Counted from the stretch's first letter, positions 1 through 8,146 are shown. The stretch is DNA of 64,000 nt from Variovorax sp. MHTC-1 (GCF_003984645.1 NZ_RWKI01000015.1:1-64000), one strand, 5' to 3'. Translations and numbers: made by a program. The notes: generated by a model not told the origin, from the sequence alone.

Positions 1-36
1 CGACTCCGAAAAATAACTAGATCAACACACTGATAT

Positions 37-64
37 GGGGTTGCAACCCGAAGACTGCAACCCC
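37..64 (-). other. Stem-loop downstream of tRNA-Thr
   Basis: A perfect 9-bp inverted repeat (GGGGTTGCA / TGCAACCCC) encloses a 10-nt loop just 3' of tRNA-Thr in the direction of transcription. There is no T-run after it, so it need not be a terminator. It may be a processing or leader structure before the next gene. In many Proteobacteria that gene is tuf (EF-Tu), which here would lie beyond the left edge. Confidence 0.4.
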
Positions 65-69
65 AAAAC

Positions 70-144
<75 letters not shown>

Positions 145-194
145 AAAACTCAAAATTTCGTCAAAAAACTGTGCCTCGCGTCGAGCCGGACTTA

Positions 195-268
195 TGGAGC
201 GGGAGACGGGAATCGAACCCGCGTCATTAGCTTGGAAGGCTAGGGTTCTACCATTGAACTACTCCCGC
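195..268 (-). tRNA. tRNA-Gly (anticodon TCC)
   Basis: The minus-strand acceptor stem GCGGGAG/CTCCCGC (262-268 with 199-205) and an encoded CCA end at 195-197 define the gene. The anticodon arm CTAGC-CTTCCAA-GCTA gives anticodon TCC, glycine. It lies between tRNA-Tyr and tRNA-Thr in what looks like one transcript. Confidence 0.95.
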
Positions 269-321
269 ATTGCGGTGCGCCAACGCTTCGAGTTTTCGCT
301 CTGCTTTGTCCTTTTCTTCGC

Positions 322-407
322 TGGTGGAGAGGGCTGGATTCGAACCAGCGTACTCGTAAGAGGGCAGATTTACAGTCTGCTGCCATTAACCACTCGGCCA
401 CCTCTCC
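322..407 (-). tRNA. tRNA-Tyr (anticodon GTA)
   Basis: This is an 86-nt class II tRNA with a long variable arm. The acceptor stem GGAGAGG/CCTCTCC pairs 401-407 with 326-332, and CCA is encoded at 322-324. The anticodon loop CTGTAAA contains GTA, tyrosine. It is the first gene of the Tyr-Gly-Thr cluster, 12 nt downstream of a good -10 box. Confidence 0.95.
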
Positions 408-419
408 GGCGAACCTCGG

Positions 420-448
420 AATATAGCACGGTTGGGAGGGCAGGTCGA
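420..448 (-). promoter_or_regulatory. Predicted sigma-70 promoter of the tRNA cluster
   Basis: Read on the minus strand, TCGACC (443-448) and TATATT (420-425) are separated by 17 bp. The -10 box lies 12 nt before the tRNA-Tyr 5' end. The region between the -10 box and tRNA-Tyr contains CCGAGG, a GC-rich discriminator of the kind common at stable-RNA promoters. Bases 449-509, up to ung, show no other feature. Confidence 0.6.
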
Positions 449-509
449 TGACACGCCCCGCCAAAAAGTTGCTGCGCCACAGGTCGGTCGCGCATTTTAC
501 CCGGGTCAA

Positions 510-1214
510 TCAAAGGCCCTGCGCTTCACGCCAGGCGCGCGCCTGGCCGAAATGGCCGCAGCCGATGAAAGGCATGGGGGGGCGCAGCGCCGACAGCGGC
601 GAGGGATGGTTCGCGGCCAGCACCTTGTGGCGGCGGGTGTCGATCAGCGCCCGCTTGCTCTGCGCATGCGAGCCCCAGAGCATGAAGACGACCGAGCGCT
701 CGCCCTCCGCGACATGGCGGATCACGGCGTCGGTCAGCACCTCCCAGCCGCGGCCGGCGTGGCTGGCCGGCTGGGCCTCCTCCACGGTGAGGCAGGTGTT
801 GAGCAGCAGCACGCCGTGCGTCGCCCACTTGACCAGGCTGCCGCCGGGGGTTGGGAATGGGGGCGGCGGAGTGCCCAGATCGCGCTCGAGCTCTTTGAAG
901 ATGTTGCGCAGCGAAGGCGGCAGCGCCACCCCTGGCGCCACCGAGAAGGCCAGCCCCTCCGCCTGGCCGCGGCCGTGGTACGGGTCCTGGCCCAGGATCA
1001 CCACGCGCACCATCTCGGGCGGCGTGAGTTCCAGGGCCCGCAGCGGCCGCGGCGGGAAGATCACCGCGCCGGCATCCAGCCTCTCGCGCAGGAAGCCGAG
1101 CAGCTTCTGGCCGGCCGGCCCGCCGAAAAAGCCGTCGACCAGCGGCTGCCAGCCTGGCGCGACCGGCCAATCGGCCGGATCGCTGCTTGCCAGTTGGCTC
1201 GCTGCCGCGCTCAT
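510..1214 (-). CDS. ung: Uracil-DNA glycosylase
   Basis: The 234-residue protein is a family 1 uracil-DNA glycosylase, which removes uracil from DNA to start base-excision repair. The water-activating loop GQDPYH is at residues 75-80 (catalytic Asp77), and the uracil-binding HPSPLSA motif is at 203-209. Length is normal for the family. Its ATG overlaps the trpC stop codon by four bases (ATGA), so it is translationally coupled as the last gene of the trp operon. After its stop there is only the tRNA cluster promoter. Confidence 0.97.
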   Translation of the reverse strand: MSAAASQLASSDPADWPVAPGWQPLVDGFFGGPAGQKLLGFLRERLDAGAVIFPPRPLRALELTPPEMVRVVILGQDPYHGRGQAEGLAFSVAPGVALPPSLRNIFKELERDLGTPPPPFPTPGGSLVKWATHGVLLLNTCLTVEEAQPASHAGRGWEVLTDAVIRHVAEGERSVVFMLWGSHAQSKRALIDTRRHKVLAANHPSPLSALRPPMPFIGCGHFGQARAWREAQGL

Positions 1215-2011
1215 CGGAAAAGTTCGGCGAGCGCATCGCCCGGTTCGTCGGCGCGCATGAACGCCTCGCCCACCAGGAAGGCGTGCACGCCGGCCGCGCG
1301 CAGCTTCGCGACATCCTCGCGCGTCGAAATGCCCGATTCGGTCACGAGCAGGCGCTCGGCCGGCACCTTGGGCAGCAGGTCGATGGTGGTCTGCACCGAC
1401 ACCTCGAAAGTGCGCAGGTTGCGGTTGTTGATGCCGATCAACGGCGTTTTGAGCTTCAGCGCGCGATCGAGCTCGGCGCCATCGTGCACCTCGACCAGCA
1501 CGGCCATGCCAAGCTGCGCCGCAATTGCTTCGAAGTCTCGCATCTGCGTATCGTCCAGGCAGGCCACGATCAGCAGGATCGCGTCGGCGCCCATCGCGCG
1601 CGATTCATAGACCTGGTAAGCATCGACGATGAAATCCTTGCGCAGCACCGGCAGATCGCAGGAGGCGCGCGCCTGCTTGAGGTAGTCGACGCCTCCCTGG
1701 AAGAACTGGCGGTCGGTCAGCACCGACAGGCAGGCTGCGCTGATCTTGCCGTCGCCTTCGGCATAGCTCTGCGCGATGTCGGCCGGGATGAACTCTTCGC
1801 GCAGCACGCCCTTGCTCGGGCTGGCCTTCTTGACTTCGGCGATCACCGCCGCCTGGCCGGCCGCGATCTTGGCGCGCAGGGCGCCCGCGAAGTCACGCGT
1901 GAGCACGCGGCTTTCGGCGTCGAAGCGCACGGCTTCGAGCGAGCTTCTCTTCTGCGACAGCGCGATCTCCTCGCGCTTGACGGCAACGATCTTCTCGAGG
2001 ATGTCGGACAT
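1211..2011 (-). CDS. trpC: Indole-3-glycerol-phosphate synthase
   Basis: The 266-residue TIM-barrel enzyme closes the indole ring from CdRP in tryptophan biosynthesis. Diagnostic segments are AEVKKASPSKG near the N terminus (catalytic Lys and phosphate-binding region), VLRKDFIVD, GINNRNL and TESGIS. The start is the ATG at 2011, 14 nt after the trpD stop. It is a monofunctional TrpC with no TrpF domain, as is usual in betaproteobacteria. It overlaps ung by four bases. Confidence 0.97.
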   Translation of the reverse strand: MSDILEKIVAVKREEIALSQKRSSLEAVRFDAESRVLTRDFAGALRAKIAAGQAAVIAEVKKASPSKGVLREEFIPADIAQSYAEGDGKISAACLSVLTDRQFFQGGVDYLKQARASCDLPVLRKDFIVDAYQVYESRAMGADAILLIVACLDDTQMRDFEAIAAQLGMAVLVEVHDGAELDRALKLKTPLIGINNRNLRTFEVSVQTTIDLLPKVPAERLLVTESGISTREDVAKLRAAGVHAFLVGEAFMRADEPGDALAELFR

Positions 2012-2025
2012 GGTTCCCTGCTCCC

Positions 2026-3051
2026 TCAACCGGCGGATGTCGCCTTGACCAGCTCGGCCAGCTTGGCCTTGGCCGCGCCCGATTCGATGGCGGCGCGCGC
2101 ACGGGCCACGCCCGCGCCGATCGAATCCACCAGATTGGCCGCGTAGAGCGCTGCGCCGGCGTTGAGCACGACGATGTCGCGCGCCGCACCGGGCTGGTTG
2201 TCGAGCACGCCCAACAGCATTGCCTTCGACTGCTCCGGCGTCTCGACCCGCAGCGTGCGGTTGCTCGACATCTGGAAGCCGAAGTCCTCCGGATGCAGCT
2301 CGTACTCGAGGATCTCGCCATCCTTCAACTCGCCGACCATGGTGGCGGCGCCGAGCGAGATCTCGTCCATGCCATCGCGCCCGTAGACCACCAGCGCATG
2401 CTCCGCGCCCAGCCGCTGCAGCGCGCGCACCTGGATGCCGACCAGGTCGGGGTGAAACACGCCCATCAGGATGTTGGGCGCGCCGGCCGGGTTGGTGAGC
2501 GGGCCCAGGATGTTGAAGATGGTCTTGATGCCGAGTTCCTTGCGCACCGGCGCCACGTTCTTCATGGCCGGATGGTGGTTCGGCGCGAACATGAAGCCGA
2601 TGCCGACATCGGCGATGCATTGCGCGATCTGCTCGGGCTTGAGATTGATGTTGACGCCCAGCGACTCCAGCACATCGGCGCTGCCCGACTTGCTGCTCAC
2701 GCTGCGTCCGCCGTGCTTGCTGACCTTGGCGCCCCCGGCGGCGGCGACGAACATCGAGCAGGTCGAGATGTTGAAGGTGTGCGAACCGTCGCCGCCGGTG
2801 CCGACGATGTCCACCAGGTTCGTGGTATCGGCCACCGGCACCTTGGTCGACACCTCGCGCATCACCTGCGCGGCGGCGGTGATCTCGCCGATGGTTTCCT
2901 TCTTGACGCGCAGGCCGGTGATGAGCGCCGCCATCATCACCGGCGAGCACTCGCCGCTCATGATGAGGCGCACGATGTGCAGCATCTCGTCGTGGAACAC
3001 CTCGCGGTGTTCGATGGTGCGCTGCAGGGCTTCCTGGGGGGTGATGGGCAT
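2026..3051 (-). CDS. trpD: Anthranilate phosphoribosyltransferase
   Basis: The 341-residue protein transfers phosphoribose from PRPP to anthranilate. It has the family's VDIVGTGGDG PRPP-binding loop, NISTCSMFVAAAGGAKVSKHGGRSVSSKSGSAD split between substrate sites (only short pieces quoted: KHGGRSVSSKSG), and the GPLTNPAG motif. The start at 3051 begins MPITPQEAL; upstream in-frame codons overlap lysE and carry no family similarity. It follows the lysE-family gene by 22 nt and precedes trpC by 14 nt. Confidence 0.96.
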   Translation of the reverse strand: MPITPQEALQRTIEHREVFHDEMLHIVRLIMSGECSPVMMAALITGLRVKKETIGEITAAAQVMREVSTKVPVADTTNLVDIVGTGGDGSHTFNISTCSMFVAAAGGAKVSKHGGRSVSSKSGSADVLESLGVNINLKPEQIAQCIADVGIGFMFAPNHHPAMKNVAPVRKELGIKTIFNILGPLTNPAGAPNILMGVFHPDLVGIQVRALQRLGAEHALVVYGRDGMDEISLGAATMVGELKDGEILEYELHPEDFGFQMSSNRTLRVETPEQSKAMLLGVLDNQPGAARDIVVLNAGAALYAANLVDSIGAGVARARAAIESGAAKAKLAELVKATSAG

Positions 3052-3073
3052 GATGAAGTCTCCCTCGGTGGTT

Positions 3074-3745
3074 TCAATGGGCGGGATCGGCCGCAGCCGG
3101 ATTCTCGAACAGCGCGAGCTTGATGCCGAAGCCGACGAACAGGGCGCCCGCGCCGCGCTCCAGCCAGTGCATGCCGCGCTGCACCGCGCCGACACGGCGC
3201 GCCGTCCAGCCGGCCAGCAGTGCCCAGGCGAAGTTCACGAAGATCGCATTGAAGTTGAACAGCGCGCCCAGCAGGAAGAACACCAGCGGCTTGTTGGCGG
3301 CATCGGGTGCGATGAACTGCGGCACGAATGCCAGGAAGAAGAGCGCCACCTTGGGGTTGAGCACATTGGTCCAGAAGCCGCCGAGGAACACGCTCTTCAT
3401 GCTGGCGGTGCCTGCGGCATCCGCGCCGGCGCGTCCCAGCGCAGCCGGTTCCTTGGACGGCCGCGACAGCAGCATGCGCACGCCGATCCACAGCAGGTAG
3501 GCCGCGCCCAGCCACTTGAGCACGGTGAACAGGGTCGTCGATGCGGCCATCAGCGCGCTCACGCCCACCGCGGCAGCCGTGATGTGCACGAAGCAGCCGG
3601 CGGTGATGCCAAGGCCCGCCACGAGGCCGGCGCGCGTGCCCCAGCGCAGCGCGCGGGTCACGATGTAGAGCACGTCGGGGCCCGGCGTGAGATTCAACAG
3701 CAGGCCGGCGGCGATGAACAGCAGCAGGGAATGGAGCTCAGGCAT
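3074..3745 (-). CDS. LysE/RhtB-family amino-acid exporter
   Basis: The 223-residue membrane protein of the LysE/RhtB family should export an amino acid or related metabolite across the inner membrane. It has the N-terminal NLTPGPDVLYI segment typical of the family, followed by about six hydrophobic helices. The ATG at 3745 lies inside the end of ltaE (8-nt overlap), so the two genes are coupled. The pairing suggests export of threonine, glycine or an aldolase substrate, or of an aromatic amino acid given the trp operon; the substrate cannot be read from sequence. Confidence 0.9.
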   Translation of the reverse strand: MPELHSLLLFIAAGLLLNLTPGPDVLYIVTRALRWGTRAGLVAGLGITAGCFVHITAAAVGVSALMAASTTLFTVLKWLGAAYLLWIGVRMLLSRPSKEPAALGRAGADAAGTASMKSVFLGGFWTNVLNPKVALFFLAFVPQFIAPDAANKPLVFFLLGALFNFNAIFVNFAWALLAGWTARRVGAVQRGMHWLERGAGALFVGFGIKLALFENPAAADPAH

Positions 3746-4790
3746 GGAAGAAGCTCCGGATCGCGCCGATGGCGCGGTCGATGCCGGCCGCATCGACATC
3801 GAGATGGGTGGCGAAGCGCAGCCGGTATAGGCCCGTGGCGAGCACGCCGTTCTGCTTCAGGTGCGCCAGCAGCTCGGCCGAGCGCGCCTGCGCGCCGCCC
3901 ACTAGATCGACGAACAGCAGGTTTGTCTGCGGCGCCTCGATCTGCAGCCCGGGAACCCCGGCAAGGCCGTCGGCCAGCCGGCGCGCGAGCGCGTGATCCT
4001 GTTCGAGGCGGTCGATGTGGTGCTGCAGTGCGTAGGAAGCGGCGGCCGCCAGCATGCCGGCTTGCCGCATGCCGCCGCCCGCCATCTTGCGGATGCGGTG
4101 GGCGCGCGCAATGAGCTCGCGCGAACCGCACAGCGCCGAGCCCACCGGCGCGCCGAGGCCCTTGCTGAAGCAGACCGAGACGCTGTCGAAGCACTGTGCG
4201 ATGCGGCGCGCCTCGGCGCGTGCCTCTGTGCCGTGCTGCGCGGCCTGCACGACAGCGGCATTGAAGAGCCGTGCGCCGTCCAGGTGGCGGGCCAGCCCCT
4301 TGCGCTGCGCCAGCTGCGTCGCCTCTTCGACATAGCCGAAGGGCAGCAGCTTGCCGCCGATCGTGTTCTCCAGTGCCAACAGGCGGGTGCGCGCGAAGTG
4401 CGCGTCGTCCGGCTTGATCGCGGCCTCGATGTCCTTCAGCGCCAGCGAGCCGTCCGGCTGGTGCTCGAGCGGCTGTGGCTGCACGCTGCCGAACACCGCG
4501 GCGCCGCCGCCTTCCCAGCGGTAGCAATGCGCCAGCTGGCCGACGATGTACTCGTCGCCGCGCTGGCAATGGGCCAGGATCGCGCAGAAATTGCTCTGGG
4601 TTCCGGTCGGCACGAACAGCGCCGCCTCGAAGCCCAGCATCTCGGCGATCTGCGACTGCAGTGCGTTGACGCTCGGATCGTCGCCGAACACGTCGTCGCC
4701 CAGCGGCGCTTCGAGCATCGCCTGCCGCATCGCTGCGGTTGGCCGGGTGACGGTGTCGCTGCGCAGGTCCACCAGGGTTGTCGTGCTCAT
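3738..4790 (-). CDS. ltaE: Low-specificity L-threonine aldolase
   Basis: The 350-residue protein is a PLP enzyme of fold type I that cleaves L-threonine or allo-threonine to glycine and acetaldehyde. It opens with the conserved VDLRSDTVTRPT, and the PLP-lysine region is CFSKGLGAPVGS. The ATG at 4790 is preferred because GGAG lies 8 nt before it; a GTG at 4799 would overlap the trpG stop but sits on top of that ribosome-binding site. It lies between trpG and trpD, an insertion relative to the simple trpEGDC order. Confidence 0.94.
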   Translation of the reverse strand: MSTTTLVDLRSDTVTRPTAAMRQAMLEAPLGDDVFGDDPSVNALQSQIAEMLGFEAALFVPTGTQSNFCAILAHCQRGDEYIVGQLAHCYRWEGGGAAVFGSVQPQPLEHQPDGSLALKDIEAAIKPDDAHFARTRLLALENTIGGKLLPFGYVEEATQLAQRKGLARHLDGARLFNAAVVQAAQHGTEARAEARRIAQCFDSVSVCFSKGLGAPVGSALCGSRELIARAHRIRKMAGGGMRQAGMLAAAASYALQHHIDRLEQDHALARRLADGLAGVPGLQIEAPQTNLLFVDLVGGAQARSAELLAHLKQNGVLATGLYRLRFATHLDVDAAGIDRAIGAIRSFFHA

Positions 4791-4795
4791 GCGGC

Positions 4796-5380
4796 TCACT
4801 CCAGGAAGTTCTTGAGCATGGCATGGCCGTGCTCGGTCAAGATCGATTCGGGATGGAACTGGACGCCTTCGATGCGCACCGCCGGCGCATAGCCGGTGTG
4901 GCGCACGCCCATGATCTCTCCGTCGTCGGTCCAGGCCGTGATCTTGAGCTCGGCCGGACAGGAGTCGCGCTCGATGGACAGCGAGTGGTAACGATTGACG
5001 CTGAACTTTTCGGGCAGGCCGGCGAACACGCCCTCGCCCGTGGTCGTGATCTCGCTGGTCTTGCCGTGCATCAGCTGCTGCGCGCGAATGATCTTGCCGC
5101 CGAAGGCCGCGCCGATCGCCTGGTGCCCGAGGCAGACGCCCAGGATGGGCAGCTGGCCGGCGAATTCCTTGATCGCCGCGACGGAGACACCGGCTTCTGC
5201 CGGCGAGCAGGGGCCCGGCGAAACCACCAGCCGGGCCACGCCGGCGGCAACGCGCTCGCGCAAGCCCTCGATCGTGATCTCGTCGTTGCGAAACACCTCG
5301 ACCTCCGCGCCGAGCTCGCCGAAATACTGCACCAGGTTGTAGGTAAAGCTGTCGTAGTTGTCGATCATCAGGAGTTTCAT
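4796..5380 (-). CDS. trpG: Anthranilate synthase component II (glutamine amidotransferase)
   Basis: The 194-residue class I glutamine amidotransferase supplies ammonia to TrpE. The nucleophile is Cys83 in GVCLGHQ, and the His/Glu pair is at 176-178 in FHPES. The N-terminal MIDNYDSFTYN is typical. Its ATG overlaps the stop of the GxxExxY gene by four bases, so it is separated from trpE by that gene. In many bacteria the same protein also serves folate synthesis as PabA. Confidence 0.97.
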   Translation of the reverse strand: MKLLMIDNYDSFTYNLVQYFGELGAEVEVFRNDEITIEGLRERVAAGVARLVVSPGPCSPAEAGVSVAAIKEFAGQLPILGVCLGHQAIGAAFGGKIIRAQQLMHGKTSEITTTGEGVFAGLPEKFSVNRYHSLSIERDSCPAELKITAWTDDGEIMGVRHTGYAPAVRIEGVQFHPESILTEHGHAMLKNFLE

Positions 5381-5766
5381 GGCTTGGCTCCGATCCGATG
5401 CACGCCCTTGACCACCGGGAACACGTTGAAATTGATGAGCAGGCCCAGCGGCAGCCCCGAAAGCCGCACTGCGGCCTGCGCCTGTGCGCGATGCAGGTCG
5501 GTCAACGCATCGACGGCTTTCACCTCGACGATGAGCGATTGCTCGACCACGAAGCCTGCGCGGCAGACCTCGCCGAGCGAGCGGCCCTTGTAGGCGGCCG
5601 ACACGGGCACGTCGCGCGCGAAGCCGATCTCGCGCTCGGCGAGTTCGATCGCCAGCGCGGCGGCATACGCCTCCGCGGGCAGGCCGATGCCGAGCACCCG
5701 CTGCACCTCGACCGCGGCGCCGATGATCTCGTGCGAGAAGTCGTTGTTCTGAAATTCGTCGGCCAT
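5377..5766 (-). CDS. GxxExxY-family protein inserted between trpE and trpG
   Basis: The 129-residue protein matches the GxxExxY family (PDDEXK_3, nuclease-like fold; function unknown) over its whole length: an N-terminal helix IIGAAVEVQRVLGIGL, then YKGRSLG, then the core IVEVKAVDAL and GLLINFN. It is joined by ATGA overlaps to trpE upstream and trpG downstream. The diagnostic motif is altered: G28 and Y34 are present, but residue 31 is Ala and the Glu is at 32. The usual acidic residue before the VE strand is Gly71, while Glu81 and Lys83 remain. It may therefore lack nuclease activity. Its role here is not known. Confidence 0.85.
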   Translation of the reverse strand: MADEFQNNDFSHEIIGAAVEVQRVLGIGLPAEAYAAALAIELAEREIGFARDVPVSAAYKGRSLGEVCRAGFVVEQSLIVEVKAVDALTDLHRAQAQAAVRLSGLPLGLLINFNVFPVVKGVHRIGAKP

Positions 5767-7268
5767 CACTCGAGCCCTTCCTCGACCAGTTCGGCAGCGC
5801 GCAACAGCGCACGCGCCTTTGCTTCTGTTTCCTTCCACTCCAGTTCCGGCACCGAGTCGGCCACCACCCCCGCGGCCGCCTGCACGTGCAGCATCTGGTC
5901 CTTCACGATGCCGGTCCGGATCGCGATCGCGACGTCCATGTCGCCCGCATAGCTGATGTAGCCGCAGGCGCCGCCGTAAAGGCCGCGCTTGGTCGGCTCC
6001 AACTGGTCGATGAGCTCCATCGCATGCACCTTGGGCGCCCCGGTCAGCGTGCCGGCCGGGAAGGTGGCCTTGAGCACGTCGATCGCGGTCATGCCGTCTT
6101 TCAGCGTGCCTTCGACATTGCTCACGATGTGCATCACGTGGCTGTAGCGCTCGACGGCGAAGGCCTCCGTCACCTTGACGCTGCCGGTCTTGGCGATGCG
6201 GCCGATATCGTTGCGCGCCAGGTCGATCAGCATCACGTGCTCGGCGCGCTCCTTGGGGTCGTTGATCAGCTCGGCCTCGGCCGCGCGGTCGAGCTCGGGG
6301 GAAGCGCCGCGCGGACGCGTGCCGGCGAGCGGGCGGATGGTGATCTTCTGCTCGCCCTCGCCCGTGTGCTCCTGCCGCACCAGGATCTCGGGCGAGGCGC
6401 CGACCACGTGGAAATCGCCCAGGTGGTAGTAGTACATGTAGGGCGAGGGGTTGAGCGAGCGCAGCGCGCGGTACAGCGACAGCGGCGACTCGGTGTAGCG
6501 CTTGCTGATGCGTTGGCCGACCTGCACCTGCATGAAGTCGCCGGCCGCGATCAGCTCCTTGGCACGCTCGACCGCCGCCAGATAGTCGGCCTTGGCGAAG
6601 CTGCGTTCGGGCGGGTGTGCCTGCGTCGGCCTTACCTGCGGCGCGCTCACCGAGTACTTGAGCTGCTCGCGCAGTTCGCGCAGCCGCCGCTTGGCATTGG
6701 CGTAGGCCTCGGGCTGGCCGGGGTCGGCATAGACGATCAGATAGAGCTTGCCCGACAGGTTGTCGATGACCGCGAGCTCCTCGCATTGCAGCAGCAGGAT
6801 GTCGGGGCAGCCCAGCGTGTCCGGCGGGCAGCTCTTCTCGAGCTTCTTCTCGATATGGCGCACCGTGTCGTAGCCGAAGTAGCCGGCCAGGCCGCCGCAG
6901 AAGCGCGGCAGCCCCGGCCGCAGCGCCACCTTGAAGCGCTTCTGGTAGGCCGCGATGAAGTCGAGCGGATTGCCCTCGGCGGCTTCGACGACCTTGCCGC
7001 CGGTCACCACCTCGGTCAGCGCGTCGGCGCCGAAGCCGCTCGCGCGCAGCAGCGTGCGCGCCGGCAGCCCGATGAAGCTGTAGCGGCCGAAGCGCTCGCC
7101 GCCCACGACCGATTCGAGCAGGAAGCTGTGCTTGCCGCCCTCCTTGGTATGGGCCAGCTTGAGATAGAGGGAAAGCGGGGTTTCGAGGTCGGCAAAGGCC
7201 TCGACCATCAGCGGGATGCGGTTGTAGCCTTGCGCGCTGAGGCTCTTGAATTCGAGTTCGGTGATCAC
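5766..7268 (-). CDS. trpE: Anthranilate synthase component I
   Basis: The 500-residue chorismate-utilising enzyme converts chorismate to anthranilate with ammonia from TrpG. It contains the feedback-site-type LLES segment and the C-terminal chorismate-binding block, including IRPLAGTRPRG, VMLIDLARND, and GAPKVHAMELI. The GTG at 7268 is chosen because GGAG lies about 9 nt upstream and the following VITELEFKSLSAQGYN is the usual TrpE N terminus; further upstream the frame is low-complexity leader. It is the first structural gene of the operon, with a long leader (see 7383-7466). Confidence 0.96.
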   Translation of the reverse strand: MITELEFKSLSAQGYNRIPLMVEAFADLETPLSLYLKLAHTKEGGKHSFLLESVVGGERFGRYSFIGLPARTLLRASGFGADALTEVVTGGKVVEAAEGNPLDFIAAYQKRFKVALRPGLPRFCGGLAGYFGYDTVRHIEKKLEKSCPPDTLGCPDILLLQCEELAVIDNLSGKLYLIVYADPGQPEAYANAKRRLRELREQLKYSVSAPQVRPTQAHPPERSFAKADYLAAVERAKELIAAGDFMQVQVGQRISKRYTESPLSLYRALRSLNPSPYMYYYHLGDFHVVGASPEILVRQEHTGEGEQKITIRPLAGTRPRGASPELDRAAEAELINDPKERAEHVMLIDLARNDIGRIAKTGSVKVTEAFAVERYSHVMHIVSNVEGTLKDGMTAIDVLKATFPAGTLTGAPKVHAMELIDQLEPTKRGLYGGACGYISYAGDMDVAIAIRTGIVKDQMLHVQAAAGVVADSVPELEWKETEAKARALLRAAELVEEGLE

Positions 7269-7285
7269 GGGTGGGGTCTCCGTCG

Positions 7286-7411
7286 GCCAGCGACGCTTTT
7301 TATGGTCGCTGGCGGGGTCATTCAGGTGAGTGGCCGGGTCGGGATGACCGCTGGCCGCGGGCGCACGGCGTGCGCCATGCAATCAAACAGGCAACGACGA
7401 TGGCGTGCGCC
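7286..7411 (-). promoter_or_regulatory. Candidate trp attenuator: competing stem-loops in the trpE leader
   Basis: In the minus-strand RNA, the 10-mer GGCGCACGCC occurs twice (7411-7402, starting within the second Trp codon of the putative leader peptide; 7376-7367). The second copy forms a 7-bp hairpin with GTGCGCC (7366-7360), and the first copy could compete for the same partner. A second hairpin pairs GCCAGCGAC (7313-7305) with GTCGCTGGC (7294-7286), 9 bp with a 10-nt loop, shortly before the trpE ribosome-binding site. No T-run follows, so it is not a classical intrinsic terminator. The attenuation role is inferred. Confidence 0.45.
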
Positions 7412-7466
7412 AAGGCCAGGCTCCCCGGCTGCCTTGACCTGTCTGAATGACGTGATGAATGAACAT
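7383..7466 (-). CDS. trpL: Possible trp leader peptide (27 aa, Trp-Pro-Trp)
   Basis: A 27-codon frame in the trpE leader begins ATG at 7466 and ends TGA at 7383. It encodes two near-adjacent tryptophans, GAWPWRT, with the Trp codons at 7418-7416 and 7412-7410. The Trp codons sit at the first copy of the repeated pairing element of the leader. Weak points: no clear ribosome-binding site, and the ATG would be only a few nucleotides from the start predicted from the promoter at 7476-7504. It could be a leaderless peptide or a coincidence. Confidence 0.4.
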   Translation of the reverse strand: MFIHHVIQTGQGSRGAWPWRTPSSLPV

Positions 7467-7475
7467 GGAAGTGTG

Positions 7476-7504
7476 AGTTTAGCCCAGCGACACGGCCCGT
7501 ACAA
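7476..7504 (-). promoter_or_regulatory. Predicted promoter of the trp operon
   Basis: On the minus strand TTGTAC (7499-7504) and TAAACT (7476-7481) are spaced by 17 bp. Transcription would start near 7470, giving a leader of about 200 nt before the trpE GTG. It lies in the 282-bp region shared with the divergent gene at 7551, for which I see no equally good promoter. Confidence 0.6.
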
Positions 7505-7550
7505 AAAGATACATTGAGGCACTTTAGTTTTACTGACGGAGACACCTCGG

Positions 7551-8141
7551 ATGATCCAGCCTGTACTGCGGCGCGCGCTTGCGCTGACCACCCTCGCCCT
7601 CGCCTCGCTCGCTGCTTCGGCCGCCTCGGTCGAAGTGGCCGGCATCAAGCTCGAGGACGCGCTCGATTTCAAGGGCAGCAAGCTTCAGCTCAACGGTGCG
7701 GGCGTGCGCTACAAGGCCGTGTTCAAGGTCTACACCGCCGGCCTCTACCTGGGCAAGAAGGCCTCGACCACCGAGGAAGTTCTGGCCGTGCCCGGCGCCA
7801 AGCGCATGGCGATCACGATGCTGCGCGACATCGACGCCAACGAACTGGGCAAGCTCTTCACGCGCGGCGTAGAAGACAACTCGCCCAAGAGCGAGATGCT
7901 GCAGCTGATTCCCGGCCTGGTGCGCATGGGCCAGATGTTCGCCGACCAGAAGCAGTTGAAGGCCGGGGACGTCTTCACCGTCGACTGGGTGCCGGGCACC
8001 GGCACCGTGATCTCGGTCAAGGGCGTGCCGCAGGGCGATCCGATCAAGGAGCAGGCTTTCTTCAATGCGCTGATGCGCATCTGGCTCGGGCCGAACCCGG
8101 CCGACTGGAAGCTGAAGGACGCGCTCCTCGGCAAGGGCTAG
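7551..8141 (+). CDS. Secreted chalcone-isomerase-like protein
   Basis: The 196-residue protein has a Sec signal peptide (hydrophobic to about residue 25, cleavage near ASA-AS) and a chalcone-isomerase-like domain (Chalcone_3 family). Supporting segments include YKAVFKVYTAGLYLG, AITMLRDIDANELG and FNALMRIWLGPNPAD. Bacterial members are periplasmic or lipid-associated proteins of unknown function; flavonoid isomerase activity is not expected. GGAG precedes the ATG. It stands alone on the plus strand between the trp operon and the catabolic island. Confidence 0.9.
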   Translation: MIQPVLRRALALTTLALASLAASAASVEVAGIKLEDALDFKGSKLQLNGAGVRYKAVFKVYTAGLYLGKKASTTEEVLAVPGAKRMAITMLRDIDANELGKLFTRGVEDNSPKSEMLQLIPGLVRMGQMFADQKQLKAGDVFTVDWVPGTGTVISVKGVPQGDPIKEQAFFNALMRIWLGPNPADWKLKDALLGKG

Positions 8142-8146
8142 GGGGC

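Noticed and set aside
7286..7313. Hairpin before trpE taken as an intrinsic terminator
   Set aside because: No T-run follows in the direction of transcription; kept only as part of the possible attenuator.
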